A DNA stretch of 57,174 nucleotides from the NCBI GenBank assembly GCA_001180065.1, contig CVSM01000049.1, forward strand, positions 1 through 57,174, in the 5' to 3' direction. How positions within the stretch are numbered: the stretch's first letter is position 1; each line of letters starts with the position of its first letter. The stretch comes from Candidatus Pelagibacter communis. Lineage in GTDB: Bacteria > Pseudomonadota > Alphaproteobacteria > Pelagibacterales > Pelagibacteraceae. This document shows, piece by piece, positions 43,767 to 52,236 of this stretch. The position numbers and the translations under genes are program-made. The notes beneath the pieces are model-generated. The model ran no database searches. It saw only the letters and a list, made by a program, of their open reading frames with translations, and was not told the origin of the DNA.

Positions 43767-44833
43767 TTGAATAATTCTTTCAGTCCTTTTTCCGATGCTT
43801 CACATACACCTTTTTCAGTAATTAATCCTGTAACATATTTTGCAGGTGTTACATCAAAAGCTAAATTCATAGCTTTACTTTTTTTTGGATAAATTTGTAT
43901 TTTCTTTATATCTCCATTTTCATCTAAACCTTCCACATGGGATAATTCCTCTGAACTTCTTTCTTCAATTGGAATATCTTTATGATTTTTTATGTTCCAA
44001 TCAATTGTTGAACTTGGTAATGCAACATAAAAAGGTATCTTATTATCATGAGCTGCTAGTGCTTTAAGATAAGTTCCAACTTTATTACAAACATCTCCAT
44101 TTGCTAAGGTTCTGTCTGTTCCAACAATACACATATCAACTTCACCTCTTTGCATTAATATGCCACCTGTATTATCTGCAATGATTGTGTTCTTTATCCC
44201 TTCTTCATTTAATTCATACGAAGTAAGATTTGCTCCTTGATTTCTTGGTCTCGTTTCATCTGCCCACACATGAACTGGGATACCTTTTTTGTGCGCATGA
44301 TATATTGGCGATGTTGCAGTTCCCCAATTTATAGTTGCAAGCCATCCTGCATTACAATGAGTTAAGATATTTACTGTATCTCTTTTTTTATGATAGATTT
44401 CTTCAATAATTTTAAGACCATTTAATCCTATATTTTCACAAAATTTAATATCTTCTTCACATATTTCTTTTGCCTCGTTAATTGCGATTTCTAAAATCTT
44501 ATCACTATTAACTCCTGATAATTTATTCATCATTCTGTCAACAGACCACTTTAAGTTTATTGCTGTTGGTCTTGAACTAATCAAATCTTCCGCAGATTTC
44601 TTTAAAAATGATTGATCGTTATTTTCAATTATAGCTAAAACCAATCCATAAGCTGCTGTAGCGCCTATCAATGGTGCTCCTCTTACTTCCATGTTTTTAA
44701 TTGCATTTATCGCATCCTCAATTTTTTTAAGATTTTTGATAACGAACATATGTGGAAGTTTTGTTTGATCAATAATTTTAACAAAATTATTTTCAAACCA
44801 AATAGTGCGATATTCTTTACCTTCAATTCTCAT
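43763..44833 (-). CDS. mtnA: S-methyl-5-thioribose-1-phosphate isomerase MtnA
   Basis: Converts methylthioribose-1-phosphate to methylthioribulose-1-phosphate. The 356-residue protein has RGAPLIGATAAYGL (51-64), the catalytic Cys160 in LTHCNAGWLAT, and Asp240 in VGTDRTLANGD, the residues known for the enzyme. Length is normal. The distinction from eIF2B-alpha-like paralogues is clear from these motifs. Start and stop overlap the neighbours by four bases (ATGA), so mtnP-mtnA-aldolase are tightly coupled. Confidence 0.95.
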   Translation of the reverse strand: MRIEGKEYRTIWFENNFVKIIDQTKLPHMFVIKNLKKIEDAINAIKNMEVRGAPLIGATAAYGLVLAIIENNDQSFLKKSAEDLISSRPTAINLKWSVDRMMNKLSGVNSDKILEIAINEAKEICEEDIKFCENIGLNGLKIIEEIYHKKRDTVNILTHCNAGWLATINWGTATSPIYHAHKKGIPVHVWADETRPRNQGANLTSYELNEEGIKNTIIADNTGGILMQRGEVDMCIVGTDRTLANGDVCNKVGTYLKALAAHDNKIPFYVALPSSTIDWNIKNHKDIPIEERSSEELSHVEGLDENGDIKKIQIYPKKSKAMNLAFDVTPAKYVTGLITEKGVCEASEKGLKELFK

Positions 44834-45702
44834 TTATTTAAAACTCGACCAGCAATGTTTTTAAGTTTTTCCATAGTTTTTTTAGTCCTTTTTTCTGGTG
44901 CAGTAATGATCGCTACATCTAAACAATTATTTGTTGGGTCTTTAGGATCAATATGGTTTTCAAAGTTTTCTATTAAGTTTTTAATCATATTTTTTGCTTT
45001 AGCAGCATTTCCTAATAAAACTTTTATTACTTGCTGAACATCAACATTCTCATGATCAGGGTGCCAACAATCATAATCGGTAACCATGGAAATGGATGCA
45101 TATCTAATTTCTGCTTCTCTTGCTAATTTTGCCTCTGGCATATTGGTCATTCCAATTACATCAGCCTTCCAAGATCTATATAGATTTGACTCAGCTAAAG
45201 TTGAAAATTGAGGTCCTTCCATCACAACGTATGTGCCATTTCTTTGATATTCAATTTTTTCTTTTTTAATCGCTTCTTCACAGGCATTCATCAAACCATT
45301 TGATGTAGGATGAGCCATAGAAACATGGGCCACAATTTCATCATCAAAAAAAGTTTTTTCTCTAGCAAAGGTTCTGTCAATAAATTGATCAACAATTACA
45401 AACTTTCCTGGTGGCAAATTTTCTTTTAAAGAACCTACTGCTGAGATTGAGACGATATCAGTAACCCCCAGTTGCTTAAGTGCATCGATGTTAGCCCTAA
45501 AATTAATCTTTGAGGGTGATATAAAGTGTCCTCTACCATGCCTTGGTAGAAAATAAACCTCTTTATTATTGTAATTTGTTTTTAAAATTTGATCTGATGG
45601 TTTTCCCCAAGGAGTTTTTAAATCTAATAATTCTCTATTTTTAAATTCTTCAACATCATAAAGACCACTTCCACCAATTATAGCTAATTTACTTATTGTC
45701 AT
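44830..45702 (-). CDS. mtnP: S-methyl-5'-thioadenosine phosphorylase MtnP
   Basis: Phosphorolysis of methylthioadenosine to adenine and methylthioribose-1-phosphate. The 290-residue protein has LAIIGGSGLYDV (7-18), the phosphate loop RHGRGHFISPSKINFRANI (about 54-72), YVVMEGPQFSTLAESN and IGMTNMPEAKLAREAEIRYAS, all of the trimeric PNP/MTAP family. GMTNMPEA with Met-rich purine site is typical of MTAP rather than purine nucleoside phosphorylase. It is divergent from apt across 41 bases, which fits salvage of the adenine it releases. Confidence 0.94.
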   Translation of the reverse strand: MTISKLAIIGGSGLYDVEEFKNRELLDLKTPWGKPSDQILKTNYNNKEVYFLPRHGRGHFISPSKINFRANIDALKQLGVTDIVSISAVGSLKENLPPGKFVIVDQFIDRTFAREKTFFDDEIVAHVSMAHPTSNGLMNACEEAIKKEKIEYQRNGTYVVMEGPQFSTLAESNLYRSWKADVIGMTNMPEAKLAREAEIRYASISMVTDYDCWHPDHENVDVQQVIKVLLGNAAKAKNMIKNLIENFENHIDPKDPTNNCLDVAIITAPEKRTKKTMEKLKNIAGRVLNK

Positions 45703-45743
45703 GTTTAAAAAATTATTTAATTATACTTTTATAGATAACTATT

Positions 45744-46271
45744 ATGAATTTAAAAGATTTTATTAGATCTATTCCTGATTATCCAAAAGAAGGTATCTTA
45801 TTTAGAGATATAACAACTCTTATTAAAGACGAAAAAGCTTTTTCTGAAACGATAAACCAAATTGTGGAAAAGTCCAAGAAATTTGAATTTGATAAAATAG
45901 CAGCAATTGAATCTAGAGGATTTGTGTTTGCCTCTGCAGTATCCTATATCTTAAAAAAACCTCTAATCATGCTTAGAAAAAAAAATAAATTACCCGCAGA
46001 TGTTCATTCAGTAGATTTTGAACTTGAATATGGAACTGCAACAATTGAGATACATAAAGACTCTCTTAAAGAAAATGATACTGTTTTAATAATTGATGAT
46101 TTGATTGCAACAGGAGGCACAGCGGAAGCTGCAGCAAAACTTATTGAAATATCAAAAGGTAAAGTAGCAGCATTTATTTTTGTAATAAATTTGTTTGATT
46201 TAGGTGGATATCAAAATCTTTTAAAAAAAAAATATTTAGTTGAGAATTTAATTGAATTTCCAGGACATTAA
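45744..46271 (+). CDS. apt: adenine phosphoribosyltransferase
   Basis: Converts adenine and PRPP to AMP. The 175-residue protein opens with the classic DFIRSIPDYPKEGILFRDIT, contains AAIESRGFVFASAV, MLRKKNKLP and the PRPP loop VLIIDDLIATGGTAEAA (about 112-128). Length and motifs are those of Apt. Placement beside mtnP closes the MTA salvage circuit. It ends with a four-base overlap with the convergent GT2 gene. Confidence 0.95.
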   Translation: MNLKDFIRSIPDYPKEGILFRDITTLIKDEKAFSETINQIVEKSKKFEFDKIAAIESRGFVFASAVSYILKKPLIMLRKKNKLPADVHSVDFELEYGTATIEIHKDSLKENDTVLIIDDLIATGGTAEAAAKLIEISKGKVAAFIFVINLFDLGGYQNLLKKKYLVENLIEFPGH

Positions 46272-47158
46272 AAATCTATCCTTGGTCTATAAGAAGATTT
46301 TTTTCCTAATAAAGAATTAATAAAACCCAAAATTCTATGAAGATAAATTTCTTTTTTATCCTTTTTATTTATTAGATAATAAAAAATAAATTTGAAAACA
46401 GCTGAAAAAAAATTTGGAAAGACAATAAAGAAAGCAATTAAAAATCCATTATATTTTTTATTAAAATAGAATTTTGACCACATCCAATGCCAGTTTCTCG
46501 AAAGTTCTATTTCGTGAAAATATTTATCGTCTACGGCTTTAGCACCTAAATGTTTTATTTTTGCTTTTGGTACAACGAATATATTTTCTTTTTCTTTAAT
46601 TAATCTCATACAGAAATCATCATTTTCTAAATACATAAAAAATTTTTCATCAAAATAATTATGATTTTTAAAACTTTCAATTTTATTGATTCTTTTTAAA
46701 TTTAAAACCATTGCAAATCCATCAACACTCTCTACTTTGAAAGGTAAATTATAATCAATACTATCTATATTTTTTTTTATTTTATAGTTAGGGTATTTTG
46801 GATCAGTAGATATTGGGGCTAGAATTGCAAATGATTCTATTTGGTGAGAGCAATTTATAATTTCTTCAATAGTATCTTTTTTTAAAATCACATCTGGATT
46901 TAAAATTATGGCATAATCGGTTTTTACTTGCTTTAGTGCTAGATTATTTCCTGATCCCATACCTAAATTGTTTGAAGATAAAATACACTCAACATTTTTA
47001 TATTTCTTTTCTAAATTTTCTTTTAATTTTCTGTCATTAGAGTTATCAACAATAATTATTTTTACTTGATCAGAAATTGACTGTATGCAGTCATGAATTA
47101 CTTGATCGCTTTTAAAAGTTACTATAACTGCTGATAAATTTTGCCTAGATATTGACAT
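46268..47158 (-). CDS. GT2-family glycosyltransferase (rhamnosyltransferase-like)
   Basis: A 296-residue GT-A enzyme: nucleotide-binding AVIVTFKSDQVI, then IVDNSNDRKL, a NNLGMGSGNNLALKQV segment typical of rhamnosyltransferase-type GT2 proteins, the metal-site ILNPDVIL (NPD in place of DxD) and EKFFMYLENDDFCMRLI. A C-terminal hydrophobic stretch may touch the membrane. It neighbours rmlB and rmlA, the makers of dTDP-deoxysugars, so dTDP-rhamnose or a relative is a plausible donor. Confidence 0.85.
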   Translation of the reverse strand: MSISRQNLSAVIVTFKSDQVIHDCIQSISDQVKIIIVDNSNDRKLKENLEKKYKNVECILSSNNLGMGSGNNLALKQVKTDYAIILNPDVILKKDTIEEIINCSHQIESFAILAPISTDPKYPNYKIKKNIDSIDYNLPFKVESVDGFAMVLNLKRINKIESFKNHNYFDEKFFMYLENDDFCMRLIKEKENIFVVPKAKIKHLGAKAVDDKYFHEIELSRNWHWMWSKFYFNKKYNGFLIAFFIVFPNFFSAVFKFIFYYLINKKDKKEIYLHRILGFINSLLGKKSSYRPRIDF

Positions 47159-47218
47159 ATGATATGTGTATTCAACTATACATATAGTTTTTACTAATGT
47201 AAAAAAATAATTTAACCA

Positions 47219-48232
47219 ATGAAAAAAATAATAGTTACTGGTGGTTTAGGTTTTATAGGAAGTAATCTGATAGAACTTTTAATTAAAAAAAATTACAAAG
47301 TATTTAATATTGATAAAGTTACATATTCATCAAATTTTTATAATAATAAAGAATTTATAAACTCAAAAAATTATAGATTTATCAAATGTGATATCAAAGA
47401 TAAAAGAATAAAAAAAATTCTTTTTAAATATAAACCGAACTGTATATTTAATTTAGCTGCAGAAACACATGTGGATCGATCTATAGATAATCCTGAAAAT
47501 TTCATTAATAGTAATATTGTTGGAGTATATAACTTATTAGAAAATTTTAAGGTTTATTCAAAAAAATACAATTCTCGATTAATTCATATTTCAACCGACG
47601 AAGTTTATGGTGATATTCTAACTGGCCGATCATCTGAGAATTATCCATATCAACCAAGCTCACCATATGCTGCTAGTAAAGCTGCATCAGATCATTTAGT
47701 AAGTTCGTACGTTAGAACTTACAAGATCCCTGCAATCGTAACAAATTGTTCAAACAATTACGGACCAAAGCAACATCCGGAAAAACTAATCCCAAAACTT
47801 ATTTATAATATACTAAATAACAAACCTTTGCCTATTTATGGAAAAGGAAAAAATTCAAGAGAATGGATTTATGTAAAAGATCATTGTGAGGCTTTAATAA
47901 AAGTTTACCAAAAAGGAAAGGTGGGTGAATTTTACAATATTGGATCCAATAAAAATTTGAATAATCTTGAAGTTTGTAAAAAACTAATCACAGTATCTAA
48001 AAAAATTATTAATATAGGAAAAAAAGTAAAAATTACTTTTGTAAAAGATCGTCCAGGCCATGATATAAGATATGCTTTAAACAGTAATAAAATTAAAAAA
48101 GATTTAGGGTGGTATCCAAAAACAAATTTTAAAAAGGGAATAAAATTAACATTCGACTGGTATAACAATAACAAAAGTTACTATAAATCATTATCAAAAA
48201 AAGATATTGTTAAAAGATTAGGCAAAAAATGA
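47219..48232 (+). CDS. rfbB: dTDP-glucose 4,6-dehydratase
   Basis: Second step of dTDP-rhamnose synthesis. The 337-residue extended SDR has the cofactor motif VTGGLGFIGSNLIELL (5-20), the catalytic ISTDEVYGDI (Thr, Asp, Glu), YAASKAASDHLV with the Tyr and Lys, and NNYGPKQHPEKLIPK. The lysine-rich C-terminus is unusual but common in this genome. It overlaps rfbA by four bases. The gene is a confident RmlB. Confidence 0.93.
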   Translation: MKKIIVTGGLGFIGSNLIELLIKKNYKVFNIDKVTYSSNFYNNKEFINSKNYRFIKCDIKDKRIKKILFKYKPNCIFNLAAETHVDRSIDNPENFINSNIVGVYNLLENFKVYSKKYNSRLIHISTDEVYGDILTGRSSENYPYQPSSPYAASKAASDHLVSSYVRTYKIPAIVTNCSNNYGPKQHPEKLIPKLIYNILNNKPLPIYGKGKNSREWIYVKDHCEALIKVYQKGKVGEFYNIGSNKNLNNLEVCKKLITVSKKIINIGKKVKITFVKDRPGHDIRYALNSNKIKKDLGWYPKTNFKKGIKLTFDWYNNNKSYYKSLSKKDIVKRLGKK

Positions 48233-49098
48233 TTAAAAAAGGAATTATTTTAGCAGGTGGAATGGGAACCCGAATGAGTCCTTTAACTAAAGCTGTTAAT
48301 AAACAATTGCTTCCTATTTACGATAAACCATTAATTTTTTATCCTTTATCAATATTAATGTTAGCAAAAATTAAGGATATTTTAATTATTGTAAACAAAG
48401 GGCAGCTTGGACAATATAAAAAATTATTACCAAATGGTAAAAATCTTGGATTAAAAATCACATATCTAGAGCAAGATAAGCCGAGAGGTTTACCAGACGC
48501 ATTCGTTATTGGAGAAAAATTTATAGGAAAAGACAATGTAGCTATGATTTTAGGTGATAATTTTTTTTATGGACAAAATTTTACACAGAAACTTTTAAAA
48601 TGTGCAAGTTTAAAATCAGGCGCTAGAGTTTTTCTTCATAACGTACAAAAGCCTCAGCTTTATGGTGTAGCAAAAATTGATAAAAAAAATAAAATTACGA
48701 AAATAATTGAAAAGCCTAAACAATTTGTATCTAACTATGCGATTACTGGTTTATATTTTTTCGACAATAAAGTTGTTAGTTATGCAAAAAAACTAAAACC
48801 TTCTAAAAGAGGTGAAGTTGAAATTATTGATCTTTTAAATAATTATAAAAAAGGTAATAAATTAAGCGCTGATTTTATTGGCAGAGGAGGTGCTTGGCTA
48901 GACACTGGATCAATAGAGGATTTTTATAAAACAACTGCTTTTGTTCAGGCTATCGAGGATAGACAAGGATTGAAAATAGCCTGTTTAGAAGAAATTGCAT
49001 ATTTGAATAAATGGATTGGTATAAATGAAATAGAAAATTCAATAAAATTTTACGGTAATTGTAATTATTCAAATTATTTAAAAAAACTAATTAGTTAA
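48229..49098 (+). CDS. rfbA: glucose-1-phosphate thymidylyltransferase
   Basis: Makes dTDP-glucose from glucose-1-phosphate and dTTP. The 289-residue protein carries GIILAGGMGTRMSPLTKAVN, LPIYDKPLIFYPLSILML, the metal Asp in ILGDNFFYG, and GRGGAWLDTGS, typical of RmlA. It is coupled on both sides (ATGA overlap with rfbB, TAATG overlap with the next gene). The glucose-1-phosphate would come from a phosphohexomutase such as the one at 7305. Confidence 0.93.
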   Translation: MIKKGIILAGGMGTRMSPLTKAVNKQLLPIYDKPLIFYPLSILMLAKIKDILIIVNKGQLGQYKKLLPNGKNLGLKITYLEQDKPRGLPDAFVIGEKFIGKDNVAMILGDNFFYGQNFTQKLLKCASLKSGARVFLHNVQKPQLYGVAKIDKKNKITKIIEKPKQFVSNYAITGLYFFDNKVVSYAKKLKPSKRGEVEIIDLLNNYKKGNKLSADFIGRGGAWLDTGSIEDFYKTTAFVQAIEDRQGLKIACLEEIAYLNKWIGINEIENSIKFYGNCNYSNYLKKLIS

Positions 49099-50240
49099 TG
49101 AAATTAATTTATAGATATAAATTAATTATAATAACAATTCTTAGTCTAATTTCATTTATTTCTATAACAAAATCCTTTTTAGATGCACAAAATCTTAGTT
49201 TCGATTTTCATTTTTCGCCTACAAAACTAGTGGCTGATGGAGTAAATCATTATCAATATATCTTAGATGGAAAACACGATCATGGTCCAGATGATAAATT
49301 AATGTACGATCAAAATGGAAATTATGCACAGGGGTTATTTGTTATTTTAATTCCTTTTACTTGGTTTAGTTGGGATGAAGCAAAACTCATTTGGAGCATA
49401 ATAAATATTGCGCTTGCGTTTATTATCCCTCTTATTTTATGTAAAAAGTTTGGTTTAGATAATTTTAAAACATTTCTTATATTATCAATATTCCTATGTA
49501 GTACTATTTTTAGGATTCATATTGGCTATGGGCAGCAAACTTTAATTTTGTTAATTTTTTTAATATTACCATTTCTAAGAAAAAATTTTTCTAATATCGC
49601 GCTATCAGGAATAGCATATTTTAAATACAATATTGGTTATGGTTTATTTTTATATTTTTTATCTTTAAAGAATTTAAAGTATATTTCATTAAGTCTCTTA
49701 CCATTAATATTTGGCTGGTTATCTTACTGTTACATAACAAATACAAACTTGATAACTAATATATTAGAACCACTAAGAGTAATATTATATTGGAATTCTG
49801 AAGAAAATCACTTTCCAGTAACTTTATTTAATTTATTAGATTATTTAAGAATTAATACCTTATTAACTTTAGTTTTGCCTATAATTATAAATTTTTATTT
49901 TATTCTTAAAATTAAAAAAATTGACGATGATTTGAAAAAACTATCATTATTATGTTTAAGTATACTTTGCTTCACTCCTCATCAATTACATGATTATGTT
50001 TTATTAATACCACTATTAGTATATTCTTTGAAAAATTTTCAATACTTAATAAGCTTTATAAATTTAATCTTAATATTCTATTTTTTTTATTTTTTAAGAA
50101 TTTTGTCTTTTATCCTTAATTATCAACCTTGGGAATTTCCTTACGGCTTTCTTGGATATATGAATAATTTTATACTTATTTTAATTTTTCTTATAAATAT
50201 AATTTTTGTAAATAATAATAAAAAAATTAAAATATTTTAA
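49098..50240 (+). CDS. polytopic membrane glycosyltransferase (GT87/DUF2029-like)
   Basis: A 380-residue inner-membrane protein with about ten hydrophobic helices. The features resemble DUF2029/GT87 mannosyltransferase-type proteins: VADGVNHYQYILDG near the first periplasmic loop, YGQQTLILLIFLILPF, and GIAYFKYNIGYGLFLYF in a late helix (a lysine in KYN is often conserved). Likely uses polyprenyl-phosphate sugars on the periplasmic side. Specificity unknown. It ends in a four-base overlap with the convergent GT2 gene. Confidence 0.68.
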   Translation: MKLIYRYKLIIITILSLISFISITKSFLDAQNLSFDFHFSPTKLVADGVNHYQYILDGKHDHGPDDKLMYDQNGNYAQGLFVILIPFTWFSWDEAKLIWSIINIALAFIIPLILCKKFGLDNFKTFLILSIFLCSTIFRIHIGYGQQTLILLIFLILPFLRKNFSNIALSGIAYFKYNIGYGLFLYFLSLKNLKYISLSLLPLIFGWLSYCYITNTNLITNILEPLRVILYWNSEENHFPVTLFNLLDYLRINTLLTLVLPIIINFYFILKIKKIDDDLKKLSLLCLSILCFTPHQLHDYVLLIPLLVYSLKNFQYLISFINLILIFYFFYFLRILSFILNYQPWEFPYGFLGYMNNFILILIFLINIIFVNNNKKIKIF

Positions 50241-50938
50241 GAAAAAATAGACTTGAAAAAAAATCTTATAGCATAATTTAAATGTGTTGAAGATCTTTCA
50301 TTGCCATAGCGTGTTACAATAGGAATTTCTTTTATTTCATAATTATTTTCTAAAATTTTTTTTCTCATATCTAAATCAAATAAGAAACCATTATCAAAAT
50401 TCTTTAACCAATTTTTTTGTATTTTCTTTAAATCATATACCCAATAACCAGTATGACAATCCGTAAAATTTGAATTATTAAAAAAATTAAAAATCTTTGT
50501 TAAAAAAATATTTCCAATAAACTTATAAAAAGGCATGCCACCTTTTATTGCGTTATTTTTATTTTTCATTCGAGAGCCAGTTATTGCTGCATAGTTTGTT
50601 TCCAAAATAATTTTAAACATTTGTTTTAAATATTTTGAACTATATTGATTGTCACCATGTATCATAGCAGCATAATTATATTTTTTTTGATAAGCATAAT
50701 TGAGGCATTTTTTTATATTAGCACCATACCCAATATTTTTTTTATTAAAATTTAGTTTTACCTTCTTATTTTTTTTTTTAATATTATTCATATAATTTAT
50801 TGTATTATCATTTGAAGAATCATCACTAATCAAAACTTTATAATTAAATTTTTTGAAATAACTAAAAGGAATTTCATTTATAACTTTTCTTACTCTATAA
50901 GATGCTTTATATGTAACAATAAATAATAAAATTTTCAT
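50237..50938 (-). CDS. GT2-family glycosyltransferase (polyprenyl-phosphate sugar synthase-like)
   Basis: A 233-residue GT-A enzyme that begins directly with the first beta-strand, ILLFIVTYKASYRVRKVI. It then shows LISDDSSNDNTINYM, MIHGDNQYSSKYL with the DxN/D metal site, and AITGSRMKNKNNAI, as in dolichyl-phosphate mannose synthase-type proteins. It lacks the C-terminal membrane helices of some relatives. Its ATG is immediately adjacent to the ATG of rfbC (CATATG, no spacer). Product could be a lipid-linked sugar for a GT87-type enzyme next door; that is inference. Confidence 0.82.
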   Translation of the reverse strand: MKILLFIVTYKASYRVRKVINEIPFSYFKKFNYKVLISDDSSNDNTINYMNNIKKKNKKVKLNFNKKNIGYGANIKKCLNYAYQKKYNYAAMIHGDNQYSSKYLKQMFKIILETNYAAITGSRMKNKNNAIKGGMPFYKFIGNIFLTKIFNFFNNSNFTDCHTGYWVYDLKKIQKNWLKNFDNGFLFDLDMRKKILENNYEIKEIPIVTRYGNERSSTHLNYAIRFFFKSIFS

Positions 50939-51478
50939 ATGAAAAAAATTAAAAAAAACAGAGAATTAATAATAGTTCATAATCAATCTTACAAGGATAA
51001 AAGAGGTTATTTTAAAGAAATTTTATTAGAAAAAAACATAAAAAAAAAATTTCCCTTCTTAGTAATGTCTTATTCAAAAAAAAATGTTTTAAGAGGTTTA
51101 CATTTACAAATGAAAAAATCTCAAGGTAAATATATATCTGTATTAAAAGGAAAAATATTTGACGTAGCAGTGGACTTAAGAAAAGATTCTAGTACTTATG
51201 GAAAAGTTTTTTCTATAATATTAAGCGAGGGAAATTCGAAATCTCTTTTCATTCCTCCAGGGTTTGCTCATGGATTTTGTTCTCTTGCGAAAGAAAATTA
51301 TGTTATTTATAGTTGTACTAATTATAGAGATGCTAAAAGTGAAATAGCAATAAATTATAAAGATAAAGATTTAAAGATAAAGTGGCCTATAAAAAAACCA
51401 ATAGTCTCTAAAAAAGATCAACAAGCTATTTCTTTAAAAGAATTTGTAAGAAAATATAAGTTTAATAAAGTTATTTAA
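50939..51478 (+). CDS. rfbC: dTDP-4-dehydrorhamnose 3,5-epimerase
   Basis: A 179-residue cupin-fold epimerase of the rhamnose pathway. It has DKRGYFKEI, LRGLHLQ with the catalytic His, FDVAVDLRKDSSTYGK, and PPGFAHGFCSL, typical of RmlC. Two other rml genes (rfbA, rfbB) lie 1.8 kb upstream, but rmlD is not in the window. The start codon directly abuts the start of the divergent GT2 gene, so its promoter or ribosome site lies inside that gene. Stop is two bases from the tRNA gene on the opposite strand. Confidence 0.9.
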   Translation: MKKIKKNRELIIVHNQSYKDKRGYFKEILLEKNIKKKFPFLVMSYSKKNVLRGLHLQMKKSQGKYISVLKGKIFDVAVDLRKDSSTYGKVFSIILSEGNSKSLFIPPGFAHGFCSLAKENYVIYSCTNYRDAKSEIAINYKDKDLKIKWPIKKPIVSKKDQQAISLKEFVRKYKFNKVI

Positions 51479-51479
51479 T

Positions 51480-51556
51480 TGGTAGCGGGAAGTGGGATCG
51501 AACCACTGACCTCGGGCTTATGAGTCCCGCGCTCTAACCAACTGAGCTACCCCGCC
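51480..51556 (-). tRNA. tRNA-Met (anticodon CAT), elongator type
   Basis: A 77-base cloverleaf on the minus strand. Acceptor stem GGCGGGG (51550-51556) pairs with TCCCGCT near the 3' end, using two G-T pairs. The D arm follows TA at positions 8-9 and begins with GCTC. The anticodon loop is CTCATAA on a GC stem, the T arm AGTGG/CCACT surrounds TTCGATC, and the 3' CCA is encoded at 51480-51482. The regular first pair argues against initiator tRNA. A tRNA-Ile2 with modified CAT is possible but the body resembles elongator Met. Confidence 0.93.
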
Positions 51557-51647
51557 TTTTGATGCATTGATTTATAATAGTTTAAATTTTTGATTCAATA
51601 TTAATTAGACGAATAAAATTTAAATTTCGCTATATTTAATGAATATT

Positions 51648-51854
51648 TTAGAAAATAATAAAGCCGAATAGCAATAATCCGGTAGAGGCTATTGCTGAAA
51701 AAAATATTTTTTTTCGAGACTCACTTTTTTTATTTAATTGAATTCTATTTAACAAAACGTTTATATCGGTGCTTTTAGCTTTCGAATATGTTTGATCTTT
51801 TACTAAATATTTTGCAATTAGTTTTTTTTTAACGTCTAAGTTAATATTTTTCAT
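51648..51854 (-). CDS. small membrane protein, paralogue of the next gene
   Basis: A 68-residue protein with a basic N-terminal half and one C-terminal membrane helix (about 49-68, FFSAIASTGLLLFGF). It contains STDINVLLNRIQLNKKSE before the helix. The same DIN-[V/I]-L plus charged linker and terminal helix occurs in the 75-residue protein at 51896-52123. I recognise no family and no function; a membrane-anchored small regulatory or scaffold protein is possible. No terminator or clear ribosome site is apparent. Confidence 0.55.
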   Translation of the reverse strand: MKNINLDVKKKLIAKYLVKDQTYSKAKSTDINVLLNRIQLNKKSESRKKIFFSAIASTGLLLFGFIIF

Positions 51855-51895
51855 TGCTTATTTTAATCACGGAAATTGATTGATTGCAATTATCT

Positions 51896-52123
51896 TTAAA
51901 GAGACAAGTAAATACCAAGAGCACCTAAGGCTAAAATCAATGTAGATAAAATATAGACATTTTTTTTAAACTCCTTACTCTCTGTTTCTTGAAGTTTTGA
52001 TTTCAAAATATTTATATCAACACGACTTTTTCTAGAAACTTTAGATTTTAAAGGCTTTTCAGTCATATTAATATCATTTGGGGTCTCGATACTGCTATTA
52101 TCTGTAAAGCCTTTATTTATCAT
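51896..52123 (-). CDS. small membrane protein, paralogue of the previous gene
   Basis: A 75-residue protein with a basic, Ser/Lys-rich N-terminus, the linker RVDINILKSKLQETESKEF, and a C-terminal membrane helix (about 55-74, STLILALGALGIYLSL). It aligns with the 51648-51854 product over its last 40 residues, indicating a local duplication. Both genes run on the minus strand, 41 bases apart. No domain is recognised. Topology is likely N-in with a single helix. Confidence 0.55.
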   Translation of the reverse strand: MINKGFTDNSSIETPNDINMTEKPLKSKVSRKSRVDINILKSKLQETESKEFKKNVYILSTLILALGALGIYLSL

Positions 52124-52170
52124 AATCGATTAAAACATTTTTTTAGAATCTACTCAATTTAAGTGAAGTT

Positions 52171-52212
52171 CAATCTGGGTCACAATTAAATTGACAACTG
52201 TCCAAATTGGGT
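52171..52212. promoter_or_regulatory. imperfect direct repeat upstream of the winged-helix regulator gene
   Basis: CAATCTGGGT (52171-52180) and CAAATTGGGT (52203-52212) agree at 8 of 10 positions and lie 32 bases apart, about three helical turns. An inverted repeat TCAATTTAA/TTAAATTGA flanks at 52154-52162 and 52186-52194. They precede the gene at 52237, so self-regulation by that protein is a possibility. Confidence 0.35.
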
Positions 52213-52236
52213 TTCTATTATCAAAAAATTAAATTT

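Noticed and set aside
44750-45037. 95-codon plus-strand ORF across the mtnP/mtnA junction
   Set aside because: It is antisense to two well-supported genes and has no family features.
51480-51556. Initiator tRNA-fMet or tRNA-Ile2
   Set aside because: The first acceptor pair is intact and the body resembles elongator tRNA-Met; Ile2 cannot be fully excluded because it shares the CAT anticodon.
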